NCBI GenBank assembly: GCA_023264815.1
Contig: JAHFUZ010000034.1
Span: forward strand, 1-43,860
Direction: 5' to 3'
Source: Arthrobacter sp.
GTDB lineage: Bacteria > Actinomycetota > Actinomycetes > Actinomycetales > Micrococcaceae
Length of the DNA stretch: 43,860 bases
Shown: positions 24,001-32,400 of the stretch, piece after piece
Position numbering within the stretch: the stretch's first letter is position 1
How the letters are laid out: each line of letters begins with the position of its first letter
Translations under genes and position numbers: made by a program
Notes under the pieces: model-generated
Database searches by the model: none
The model's input: the letters and a program-made list of their open reading frames with translations, nothing else
Told to the model about the DNA's origin: nothing

Positions 24001-24063
24001 GCTGCCGCCCCCAGCTTCACCACGAACCTCACCAAACCATTGACACAACGCAAGGAGAACACC

Positions 24064-25236
24064 GTGACTGCACCCATCCAGTCAGACGTCGACATCTGGA
24101 ATGACGACGTGCTCGTTGACCCCTACCCCACCTATGCCGCGCTCCGCGAGCAGGCCGCCGTGGTCCACCTGCCCAAGAACGGCCTCTACGTCCTGACCCG
24201 CTATGACGCCATCCGCGGCGCACTCGGTGATCCGGAAACGTTCTCCTCCACCAGTATCGGTTTCAATCCGATGGTCAACGAGGCACTGCAGGGCACCTCC
24301 CTGGCCTCCGACCCGCCGGTGCACACCCAGCTGCGCGCGGTTCTCTCGGAGAACCTGACCCCCCGGGCGCTCCGCGGCCTGAAGGTCACCATCGACGAAA
24401 AGGCAGACAAACTCGTTGCCGAGCTCGCTGACAGCGGAAGCTTCGAGGCCATCGATTCCCTGGCCCGGGCCTTCCCCATCGAGATCGTGGCCGACCTCAT
24501 TGGATTCAAGGGCCACGTCAAGGACAACATGCTGCGCTGGGGCCAGGCTGCCATGCAGGTCATCGGCCCGCTGAACCAGCGCACGCAGGAGAGCTTCCCC
24601 ATCGCCGGAGAACTCTACGGCTGGTGCTCGTCGGTCACCGCCGAGGACCTCGCCCCGGGCTCCATCGGCCGCGGAATCTTCGATGCCGAAACCCGCGGCG
24701 ACATTCCCGAGGGCTCCGCAGGCCACATCATCCACCAGTACCTCGGCGCCGGCGTCGACACCACCATCGCCTCGATCGGGAACATCGTTGCCCTGTTTGG
24801 TCGCCACCCCGAGCAGTTCGACCTGGTCCGGGCCAACCCCGAACTGGTTCCCGCAGCCTTCGCCGAGGTGCTGCGCTATTGGGCTCCGGTCCACATCTGG
24901 GGCCGCAAAGCCACCCGCGACGTCGAGATCGACGGCGTGACCGTCCCCGCCGGCGCCCAGGTGGGCATCCTCTTCGGCGCCGGAAACCGCGACCCCCGGC
25001 ACTATGAGAACCCCGACACCTTCGACGTGACGCGCAACCCCGTGGACCACCTGTCCTTCGGCTACGGCCCGCACGGCTGCGCCGGCCAGGGACTGGCCAA
25101 GCTGGAGGCGCACGCCATCATCGAAGCCCTCGCCCGCCGGGTCCAGACCCTGACCATCGGCGACGAAGAGAGGGAGCCGAGCAACATCACCCGGAGCATC
25201 GAGAAACTCCAGGTAGAAAAGGTAGTGGCAGCATGA
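24064..25236 (+). CDS. Cytochrome P450
   Basis: A 390-residue soluble class I P450. The I-helix oxygen site AGVDTT is at residues 229-234, the K-helix ExxR in EVLR at 268-271, and the heme loop FGYGPHGCAGQGLAKLE carries Cys339. Text such as SDPPVHTQLRAVLSENLTPRAL and the heme loop recall the CYP199 group of aromatic-acid O-demethylases, but the match is too loose to name a substrate. GTG 24064 was chosen for AAGGAG 6-11 nt upstream. Its stop overlaps the ferredoxin start (ATGA), giving a complete three-gene electron chain. Confidence 0.95.
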   Translation: MTAPIQSDVDIWNDDVLVDPYPTYAALREQAAVVHLPKNGLYVLTRYDAIRGALGDPETFSSTSIGFNPMVNEALQGTSLASDPPVHTQLRAVLSENLTPRALRGLKVTIDEKADKLVAELADSGSFEAIDSLARAFPIEIVADLIGFKGHVKDNMLRWGQAAMQVIGPLNQRTQESFPIAGELYGWCSSVTAEDLAPGSIGRGIFDAETRGDIPEGSAGHIIHQYLGAGVDTTIASIGNIVALFGRHPEQFDLVRANPELVPAAFAEVLRYWAPVHIWGRKATRDVEIDGVTVPAGAQVGILFGAGNRDPRHYENPDTFDVTRNPVDHLSFGYGPHGCAGQGLAKLEAHAIIEALARRVQTLTIGDEEREPSNITRSIEKLQVEKVVAA

Positions 25237-25427
25237 AAATCGAACTGGACCGGCCGCGCTGCGAGGGACACGGCCTCTGCGAGGAGGCCGCGCCATCGCT
25301 GATGCACCTGGACGACGACGGCGAGCTGGTCATCGATGTCCCGGACGTGGACGGCGCGGAGCTTGATGCCGCGAAGGCGGCAGTCCGGGTCTGCCCGGTG
25401 GCCGCTCTGCGATTGGCCGCGGCATGA
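25233..25427 (+). CDS. P450-type ferredoxin with CxxHxxC cluster motif
   Basis: A 64-residue acidic ferredoxin. The cluster residues are Cys10, Cys16 and Cys54 (VCPV), with His13 replacing the second cysteine of the usual CxxCxxC. Such CxxHxxC proteins, common beside actinobacterial P450 genes, hold a [3Fe-4S] or a His-ligated [4Fe-4S] cluster. It should carry electrons from the reductase at 25424 to the P450. It overlaps both neighbours by 4 nt, so the three proteins are translationally coupled. Confidence 0.94.
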   Translation: MKIELDRPRCEGHGLCEEAAPSLMHLDDDGELVIDVPDVDGAELDAAKAAVRVCPVAALRLAAA

Positions 25428-26614
25428 CGATGCGCCGGATTGTGGTGGTGGGCAACGGTATTGCCGGGCTGACCGCGTGCGACTCGCTGCGGTCTGCCGG
25501 TTTCGAGGGCGAGCTGACGGTGGTGGGCGCCGAACGCCACCACCCTTACAGCCGCCCCGCCCTGTCCAAAGCCCTCCTGCACGGCGAGGACAGCCTCCAG
25601 GCCCACGAACTGCCGCAGCCCACCCACGAAGCGGCCGAACTGCTGGGCGTCAGCGCCACCGGCCTGGATCCCGATGCCCGCCTGGTGCGCCTGGACGGAG
25701 GCGGTGAGCTGCCCTATGACGGGCTGGTCATCGCCTCCGGTTCCCGGGCGAAGCGCCTTACTGAGGGCCAGTCGGAGGGCGACGCCCGAATTCCGCGGGA
25801 GCTCACCCTGCGAACCATCGAGGACGCGGTCCTCCTGAAGGAACTGGTGGAAGGGCGCCCTTCGGTGATCGTCATCGGCGGCGGGCCGCTCGGCATGGAA
25901 GTGGCCTCGGGCTGCCTTCACATGGGCTGCGACGTCACCCTGGTTTCCGATGCCACGCCGCTGTCCCGGCAGCTCGGCGACCACCTGGCCGGCATCTTCA
26001 CCTCCGCCGCCGTCCGGCGCGGCCTCTGCGTGGTGGGCGGCGGGAAAGCCCGTCTGGCAGACCACGGTGCCGGAAGCCGGGTTGTCCTGGCAGACGGCAC
26101 CGAACTCGAGGCGGACCTGGTGGTCACGGCCATCGGCGACCAGCCGAACACCGAGTGGCTGGCAGGGTCCGGCCTGCTCACCGACGGGGCGCTGCGGGTC
26201 GATTCACGTGGGCGGCTCCGGCCGGACATCGTGGCTGCGGGAGACGTGGCGTTCTTCCCCACCAGCCGCGGCGTGCAGCGTATTCCGCTGTGGACGAGCG
26301 CCATCGACCAGGCCAAGGCGGCCGCCGTCGGGCTTCTCCAGGGCGACGCGGCGCCCGGGTTCAGCTTCCAGCCCTACTTCTGGACCGAAGGGTTCGGCCT
26401 CTCGCTCAAGGCGGCGGGATTCACCCCGGTGGCCGGGACTCCCGACTTCTGCGAGCCCGGCGACGGGCCGGACTCGGTGCTGATGCGCTGGGACAACCAG
26501 GACGGGTCCGGAACCGCTGCCGCGGTCAACTACCGGATCCCGATTCCCAAACTGCGGCGCCTGGCCAATACAGGGCCGGAGGCCCTCCAGCGGACCGCAC
26601 CGGCGGGCGTCTGA
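25424..26614 (+). CDS. FAD-dependent ferredoxin reductase
   Basis: A 396-residue pyridine-nucleotide-disulfide-type flavoprotein. The FAD motif GNGIAG is at residues 10-15, the Rossmann NAD(P) motif VIGGGPLGMEVASG near 148-161 and the second FAD contact DIVAAGDVAFFP near 270. A reductase C-terminal domain follows (FWTEGFGLSLKAAG). It passes electrons from NAD(P)H to the ferredoxin for the P450. The ATG overlaps the ferredoxin stop (25424-25427). A second in-frame ATG lies two codons later. Confidence 0.93.
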   Translation: MTMRRIVVVGNGIAGLTACDSLRSAGFEGELTVVGAERHHPYSRPALSKALLHGEDSLQAHELPQPTHEAAELLGVSATGLDPDARLVRLDGGGELPYDGLVIASGSRAKRLTEGQSEGDARIPRELTLRTIEDAVLLKELVEGRPSVIVIGGGPLGMEVASGCLHMGCDVTLVSDATPLSRQLGDHLAGIFTSAAVRRGLCVVGGGKARLADHGAGSRVVLADGTELEADLVVTAIGDQPNTEWLAGSGLLTDGALRVDSRGRLRPDIVAAGDVAFFPTSRGVQRIPLWTSAIDQAKAAAVGLLQGDAAPGFSFQPYFWTEGFGLSLKAAGFTPVAGTPDFCEPGDGPDSVLMRWDNQDGSGTAAAVNYRIPIPKLRRLANTGPEALQRTAPAGV

Positions 26615-26702
26615 TGTGCCCGGCCCGCTACCGGACGCGGCAGGCCAGGCCGGTCCCCGCCCACCACAGCGGGACGTGCGTCCGCCCGCCCCACACCCCC
26701 GT

Positions 26703-26717
26703 TAGGATTGATTCATG
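26703..26717 (+). promoter_or_regulatory. -10 box and leaderless start of the catabolic TetR gene
   Basis: TAGGAT (26703-26708) lies 6 nt before ATG 26715, the same spacing as at 7340. No binding site and no clear -35 are visible. The regulator can thus be expressed independently of the P450 operon that ends 100 bp upstream. Confidence 0.5.
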
Positions 26718-27329
26718 TCGTCGCTGCGAGAAGCCCAGAAGCAGCTGACCCGCGACGTGATCGTCGAGCGGGCGCTGGAGCTCTTCACCGAGAAGGGTTA
26801 CGCCGCCACCACCATCGACGAGGTTGCCGCGGCGGCCGGAACCACGCGGGCCACGTTCTATGCGTACTATCCGTCGCGCAGCGACCTGATGCGCGACTTC
26901 ATGGCCCGTGTGAACGCCGTCCTGGACCGGGCCGATGCCCCCGAACAGGGCACCACCGCCCCGGAGCTGGTGGACGTTGTGCGGGAAGGCGAACTGTCCG
27001 GCATCCTTGCCTGGCTGGAGTCGCGTGCGGCGCTGTGGCCGGTCTTCCGGCCCTACCTGGACGTCCTCGACGAGGCCGCGGCGGTTGACCGTGACGTGCG
27101 GGCCATGCTCGAGGGCTGGCACGAGGAAGTCATCACCGACCTCGTTCGGGGGATGAGCCTGGCTGGCCGGTTCTCCGAGGAGACACGCCACATCCGGGGA
27201 ACCCTCGCCTTCACCGCCCTGGACTACGTTGCCACGCTGTGGACGCGCCGCAAGTTTGAACCAAACCGCGAGCATGCCCTCGATATCCTGGCGGACAACT
27301 GGTTCCACCTGCTCTGCGATGAAGGCTGA
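26715..27329 (+). CDS. TetR/AcrR family regulator, probable controller of the catabolic cluster
   Basis: A 204-residue TetR protein. The helix-turn-helix spans ALELFTEKGYAATTIDEVA to GTTRATFYAYYPS, about residues 15-50, and the rest is a ligand-binding helical domain. It is paralogous to the regulator at 7352 in both halves. Its place at the end of the P450 arm, and the near-palindromic 17-bp motif in both divergent promoters, suggest that it represses both operons until the substrate binds; this is inferred. It is tail to tail with amt, with 3 bp between the stops. Confidence 0.9.
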   Translation: MSSLREAQKQLTRDVIVERALELFTEKGYAATTIDEVAAAAGTTRATFYAYYPSRSDLMRDFMARVNAVLDRADAPEQGTTAPELVDVVREGELSGILAWLESRAALWPVFRPYLDVLDEAAAVDRDVRAMLEGWHEEVITDLVRGMSLAGRFSEETRHIRGTLAFTALDYVATLWTRRKFEPNREHALDILADNWFHLLCDEG

Positions 27330-27332
27330 CGC

Positions 27333-28685
27333 TTAGGCGAAGGAATCTTCCTTGGCGGCGCTGGCGGCGCTGGCCGGGCGGGAACGGTCGACGGCGGCCT
27401 GCGCCCCCGCTGCGGATGGTGCAGCCGTGCGGTGGCCCAGCGGGTTGAAATGTCCCGCAGCCAGGTCGGCGAAGGAGTACGCCCTTTCGGCGTGCTCGGA
27501 CAGGTCCACTCCCACGGTCTCGGCCTCGTGGCTGACGCGGAAGCCGATGAAGCGGTGGATGGCCCGGCCGATGACCAGGGTGACGATGCCGGACAGCAGC
27601 ACGGTGACCACTACGGCCGCGGACTGGGCCACCAACTGCTGGACGCCGCCGCCGTAGAAGAGACCCCCGCCCTGGCCGTCAACCGGGAGCGCGATGAAGC
27701 CCAGCGCCAGCGTGCCGATCAGCCCGGCGCCCAGGTGCACGCCCACCACGTCCAGGGAGTCATCCAGGCCGAAGCGGTATTTCAGGTCAACGAAGATGCA
27801 GCAGGCGGCGCCGGCCACCAGGCCCAGGCCGATGGCGGCCACTGGGCTGATGTTGGCGCACGACGGCGTGATAGCCACCAGGCCGGCCACCACGCCGGAT
27901 GCGGCACCCAGCGAGGTGGGGTGGCCGTGGCGGACCTTTTCGGTGAGCAGCCAGCTGAGCATGGCCGCGGCGGGGGTGACCAGGGTGTTGACCCAGACCA
28001 GGCCGGCCTGCTCCGCGGTGGTGGCGGCGCCGCCGTTGAAGCCGAACCAGCCAAACCACAGGATGGCCGCGCCCAGCATGATGAAGGGGACATTGTGCGG
28101 GCGGTGGCTGGGGTCCTTGGCGAATCCGTGCCGCTGGCCCACCACCAGGGCGAGTACCAGGGCTGCCGTTCCGGAGCTGATTTCCACCACGGCGCCGCCG
28201 GCAAAGTCAATGACCTGGCCAAAGATCGCAGTCATGGCACCGCCGGCGCTCATCAGCCCGCCGCCCCAGATCATGTAGGCCAGCGGGCAGTACACCAGCG
28301 TGATCCACACCGGGACGAACAGGGCCCAGGCGCTGAACTTGGCGCGGTCGGCGATGGCGCCGCTGATCAGGGCGACGGTGATGATGGCGAACGTAGCGCT
28401 AAAGCCGGCCTTGATGAGGTCGGGGGAGCCCATGAGGTTCTGCAGGCCGAAATTGGCAAAAGGGTTGCCGAAGATGCCCAGGACGCCGTCGCCCGTGGTC
28501 ATGGAGTAGCCCCAGAGGACCCACACCACACCCACGATGCCGGCGGAGATGAAGCTCATCATGATCATGTTCAGTGCAGCCTTGGCACGTGTCATGCCGC
28601 CGTAGAAGAGACCCAGCCCTGGGGTCATCAGCAGCACCATCGCCGCCGCGATCATCAGCCAGACATGTTGCGCAGTGATTTCCAC
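27333..28685 (-). CDS. amt: Ammonium channel/transporter (Amt) with Glu at the first pore-histidine site
   Basis: A 450-residue Amt protein with 11 membrane segments: AQHVWLMIAAAMVLLMTPGL opens the first, and the phenylalanine-gate and DDSLDVVGVHLGAG regions are conserved. In the twin-histidine pair, the second (His317 in VGVHLG) is present, but the first site reads FAGGAVVEISSG with Glu168 where E. coli AmtB has VVHINA. The C-terminal tail (about 60 residues) is Ala/Ser-rich beyond the HRFIGFRVS segment. GTG 28685 was chosen for GGGGAAGGGA upstream and the family N-terminus; ATG 28709 is the alternative. A GlnR-like box and a leader hairpin precede it. Confidence 0.9.
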   Translation of the reverse strand: MEITAQHVWLMIAAAMVLLMTPGLGLFYGGMTRAKAALNMIMMSFISAGIVGVVWVLWGYSMTTGDGVLGIFGNPFANFGLQNLMGSPDLIKAGFSATFAIITVALISGAIADRAKFSAWALFVPVWITLVYCPLAYMIWGGGLMSAGGAMTAIFGQVIDFAGGAVVEISSGTAALVLALVVGQRHGFAKDPSHRPHNVPFIMLGAAILWFGWFGFNGGAATTAEQAGLVWVNTLVTPAAAMLSWLLTEKVRHGHPTSLGAASGVVAGLVAITPSCANISPVAAIGLGLVAGAACCIFVDLKYRFGLDDSLDVVGVHLGAGLIGTLALGFIALPVDGQGGGLFYGGGVQQLVAQSAAVVVTVLLSGIVTLVIGRAIHRFIGFRVSHEAETVGVDLSEHAERAYSFADLAAGHFNPLGHRTAAPSAAGAQAAVDRSRPASAASAAKEDSFA

Positions 28686-28709
28686 CGGGGTCCCTTCCCC
28701 TTGATCCAT

Positions 28710-28740
28710 GATCGCGGGGGACCTTGTTGCCCGCGCGATC
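28710..28740 (-). promoter_or_regulatory. Hairpin in the amt leader
   Basis: Arms of 11 bp (28710-28720 and 28730-28740, ten matches) enclose 9 nt, starting 25 nt before the GTG start. The stem ends exactly where ATG 28709 would begin, which also argues for the GTG. It may modulate mRNA stability or translation. Confidence 0.4.
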
Positions 28741-28797
28741 CCCCTGCTCAATGGTTGTGGGTCCGTGTTTCATGTGAGGCCCGTCCGTATTGCGGGG

Positions 28798-28857
28798 ATG
28801 TTACACACGCCGCAGTTGCGTGAAGACCTCGTGACAGGGATGTTTCGGGCAGGTTAC
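28798..28857 (-). promoter_or_regulatory. GlnR-like nitrogen operator and promoter of amt
   Basis: Read on the minus strand: GTAAC-N6-GAAAC-N6-GTCAC-N6-TTCAC (28857-28820). Half-sites begin every 11 bp exactly and the first three fit the published actinobacterial GlnR pattern GTnAC-N6-GaAAC, repeated. TAACAT at 28803-28798 is a fair -10 box about 17 bp after the last half-site region. Activation of amt under nitrogen limitation is therefore likely. The remaining bases up to 28994 show no other clear structure. Confidence 0.75.
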
Positions 28858-28981
28858 GGACGTTCCGCAGTGTGGTGAAATGGCGGGTCGGAGGGCGGCC
28901 GGCGGGCCCCACATTTCCCTCAGATGAACGGCTGCTCACTGGTGTGGCCGCGGGCGCGCTCTTCCGGGGCCGAACCACCGG

Positions 28982-28997
28982 TAGCATCATTTCCATG
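28982..28997 (+). promoter_or_regulatory. -10 box and leaderless start of the 135-residue membrane protein
   Basis: TAGCAT (28982-28987) lies 7 nt before ATG 28995, with no ribosome binding site between. Confidence 0.45.
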
Positions 28998-29402
28998 CCC
29001 ACTCTGCTTGAAATGGCGGGTCCCATCCTGGAGATCCTGACCTGGCTGTGCCTGCCTGCCGGGCTTGGCCTGCTTTTCTACTCGGGCATCCTGCGCCGGT
29101 TTGTGCATCCGTGGGCCGAGGCCGAGGCAGTGGTCTACGCAGATGAGACCGGAACCGGGTTCCGCTGGTTCGACCGCAAATTCCAGGTCCACCACGCGCC
29201 CATGTCGCCCCATGACATCAAGGACCTTGCAGTGGGTGACACCCTGCCGATCTACTACCATCCCAAGCGCCCCACCCAGTGGCAAACCGCAGCGCCTGAA
29301 GCCGTGGGGAGCACCGCCGTCGTGCTTGGCCGTGTCCTCACCGGCATCGGTGCCGCGGCGTTCATTGTCGGGTTCTTCCTGCCGATGTTCCGAGCGTCTT
29401 AA
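28995..29402 (+). CDS. DUF3592-like membrane protein
   Basis: A 135-residue protein with an N-terminal hydrophobic helix (residues about 8-30), a soluble beta-rich middle containing a VGDTLPIYYHPKRP segment and a C-terminal helix (GIGAAAFIVGFFLPMF). This order matches DUF3592-type proteins, which have no known function. ATG 28995 sits 7 nt behind a -10 box. It lies between amt and narG and ends 56 bp before narG; whether it is co-transcribed with nar is unclear. Confidence 0.75.
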   Translation: MPTLLEMAGPILEILTWLCLPAGLGLLFYSGILRRFVHPWAEAEAVVYADETGTGFRWFDRKFQVHHAPMSPHDIKDLAVGDTLPIYYHPKRPTQWQTAAPEAVGSTAVVLGRVLTGIGAAAFIVGFFLPMFRAS

Positions 29403-29458
29403 AAGGAAGGGCCGCACGGCTCTGGTTTTAACTACTGCCATGGCTTAGCGTGAGGCCC

Positions 29459-32400
29459 ATGGCTGCCGGACCCAACGCGGGGTTAGACGGACCCGCATCT
29501 GATGCAATGCTCAAGCTGGGCCGTTTCTTCACGAAATGGGACCAAACCGATGACGGCAGGGCCGTGTTCCGGGAGGGTGGCCGCCAGGGCGACATCTTCT
29601 ACCGGGACCGGTGGAGCCACGACAAAGTGGTCCGCTCCACGCACGGGGTGAACTGCACCGGCTCCTGCTCCTGGAAGGTGTACGTCAAGGACGGCATCAT
29701 CACGTGGGAATCCCAGCAGACCGATTACCCCTCGGTGGGCCCGGATAGTCCGGAATATGAACCTAGAGGCTGCCCCCGAGGGGCAGCTTTTTCTTGGTAC
29801 ACCTACTCACCCACGCGGGTCCGGTTCCCATATGCCCGCGGCGTCCTGGTGGAGATGTACCGGGAAGCGAAAGCCCGGCTCGGCGACCCAGTGCTGGCTT
29901 TCGCGGAGATCGCGGCGGACCCGGAACGCCGGCGCCGCTACCAGCAGGCCCGCGGCAAGGGCGGTTTGGTGCGGGTCTCCTGGCAGGAAGCGATCGAGAT
30001 CGCCGCCGCCGCCCACGTAAACACGATCAAGACCTACGGGCCGGACCGGTGCGCCGGCTTCTCGCCGATCCCCGCAATGTCCATGGTCTCGCACGCGGTG
30101 GGAACCCGGTTCATCCAGCTCATCGGCGGGGTGATGACGTCCTTCTACGACTGGTACGCGGACCTGCCCGTGGCCAGTCCGCAGGTCTTCGGCGACCAGA
30201 CTGACGTCCCGGAGTCCGGCGACTGGTGGGACGCGCGCTACCTCATGATGTGGGGCTCCAACGTCCCGGTCACGCGCACGCCGGACGCGCACTGGATGGC
30301 CGAGGTGCGCTACCGCGGCACCAAGGTGGTCACGGTCAGCCCGGATTACGCGGACAACACCAAGTTCGCCGACGAATGGCTCCCCGCCCAGGCCGGAACG
30401 GACGCCGCGCTCGCCATGGCCATGGGCCACGTCATGCTCAAGGAATTCTTCGTGGACCGCGAGGTCCCGTTCTTCACCGATTACGTGAAGCAGTACACGG
30501 ACCTGCCGTTCCTGGTCCGGCTGGTGAGGAACGACGACGGCGCGCTGACGCCGTCGAAATTCCTCACCGCGCGTGACATCCCGGCGGAGTCCGGGGCTGA
30601 GGACGCGGCATTCCGCACCGTCCTTTTCGACAAAAAAGCCGGCCGTCCGGCCGTGCCGAACGGCTCCCTGGGGTTCCGCTACTCCGGCAGCGGCGAAGGC
30701 AAGTGGAACCTTGACCTGGAGGGGATCGACCCTGCGCTGTCCGTGCAGGAAGTCTCCGGCGAAAGTGCCGAAATCCTGCTCCCGTGCTTCGAGCAGGCGG
30801 ACGGCACCGGCAGCGTGCTGCGCCGTGGCGTTCCCGTTCTTGAAGTCGAGGGCCAGCTGGTCACCACCGTGTTCGACCTCATGCTCGCGCAGTACGGCGT
30901 GGGCCGGGACGGGTTGCCGGGGGAGTGGGCCGGCGGCTACGACGATGCGTCCACGCCGTACACTCCGGCCTGGCAGGAGGAAATCACCAGCGTTCCGGCG
31001 CAGGCCTGCATCCGCGTGGCACGGGAGTTCGCCCGGAACGCCGAGGAATCCAAGGGCCGCTCCATGATCATCATGGGCGCTGGAATCTGCCAGTGGTTCC
31101 ACGGCGACACCACCTACCGGGCCGTGCTGGCGCTGGTGATGCTGACTGGCTGCATGGGCCGCAACGGCGGGGGCTGGGCGCACTATGTGGGGCAGGAGAA
31201 GACCCGGCCGGTCACCGGCTGGCTGTCGCTGGCCAACGCCCTGGACTGGGCCAGGCCGCCGCGGACCATGATCGGCACCGGTTACTGGTACATGCACACG
31301 GACCAGTGGCGCCAGGACGGCTACTCCGCGGATGCCCTGAAATCCCCGCTCTCCACCGGAGCGCTGGACGGCCTGCACACTGCGGATGCGCTGGCACAGT
31401 CCGCGAGGCTGGGCTGGATGCCGTTTTATCCCCAGTTCGACCGCAACCCGCTGGACCTCGCGGACGAGGCGGAGGCCGCCGTCGCCGCCGGAACCGCCAA
31501 GGACACGCCCACGTATATCGCCGACGCACTGAAGAACCGGACCCTGAACCCGGCCATCGAGGACGTGGACGCCCCGGAAAACTGGCCGCGCACCCTGGTG
31601 CTGTGGCGCTCCAACCTGTTCGGCTCCTCGGCCAAGGGCAACGAATACTTCCTGCGGAACCTGCTGGGCACCCATAACAACGTCCTGGGCAAGGACCATG
31701 CCGAGGGGCTCAAACCCAGGGACGTGAAGTGGCATGAGCAGGCCCCGGAAGGGAAGCTGGACCTGCTGGTCTCCGCTGATTTCCGGATGACCTCCACCAC
31801 GCTGCTGTCCGACGTCGTGTTCCCGGCCGCCACCTGGTACGAGAAACACGACCTGTCCTCCACCGACATGCACCCGTTCGTCCACGCCTTTAGCCCGGCG
31901 ATTGACCCGCCGTGGGAAACCAAAACGGACTTCGACACCTTCCACCTGCTGGCACAGGAGTTCTCCCGGCTGGCCAAGACGCACCTGGGCGTCCGCCGCG
32001 ACCTGGTCAGCGTTCCGCTGCAGCACGATACCCCGGGCCAGCTGGCCCAGCCCGGCGGGATCGTGCTGGACTGGCGGCAGACGGACATGCCCGCCGTCCC
32101 GGGGCAGAACATGCCCGTCTTTTCGGTGGTGGAGCGTGACTATACGGCCATCGCGGACAAGCTGGCCGCCGTCGGGCCCCTCGCCGACAAACTGGGCTTC
32201 ACGGTCAAGAACGTCACGTACAAGCTGGCCGGACCCCTGGACCGGCTGAGCCGCTCCAACGGGGTGATGCTCGGCGGCGCCGCGGACGGCCGCCCCGCGA
32301 TCGACACCGACGCGAAAATGGCCGAAGCCATCCTGGCCTTCTCCGGCACCACCAACGGCGCACTGTCCGTCCAGGGCTTCAAGGACCTGGAGGTCCGCAC

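Noticed and set aside
24039..24054. TTGACACAACGCAAGG before the P450 as a third copy of the cluster operator
   Set aside because: Only 11 of 16 positions match, no -10 box follows, and the stretch includes the P450 ribosome binding site.
23587..25296. Antisense frames over the MFS and P450 genes as separate genes
   Set aside because: No family features and full overlap with clear plus-strand genes.
29402..29458. FNR- or Rex-type site before narG
   Set aside because: The short gap contains no convincing TTGAT-N4-ATCAA or similar palindrome.
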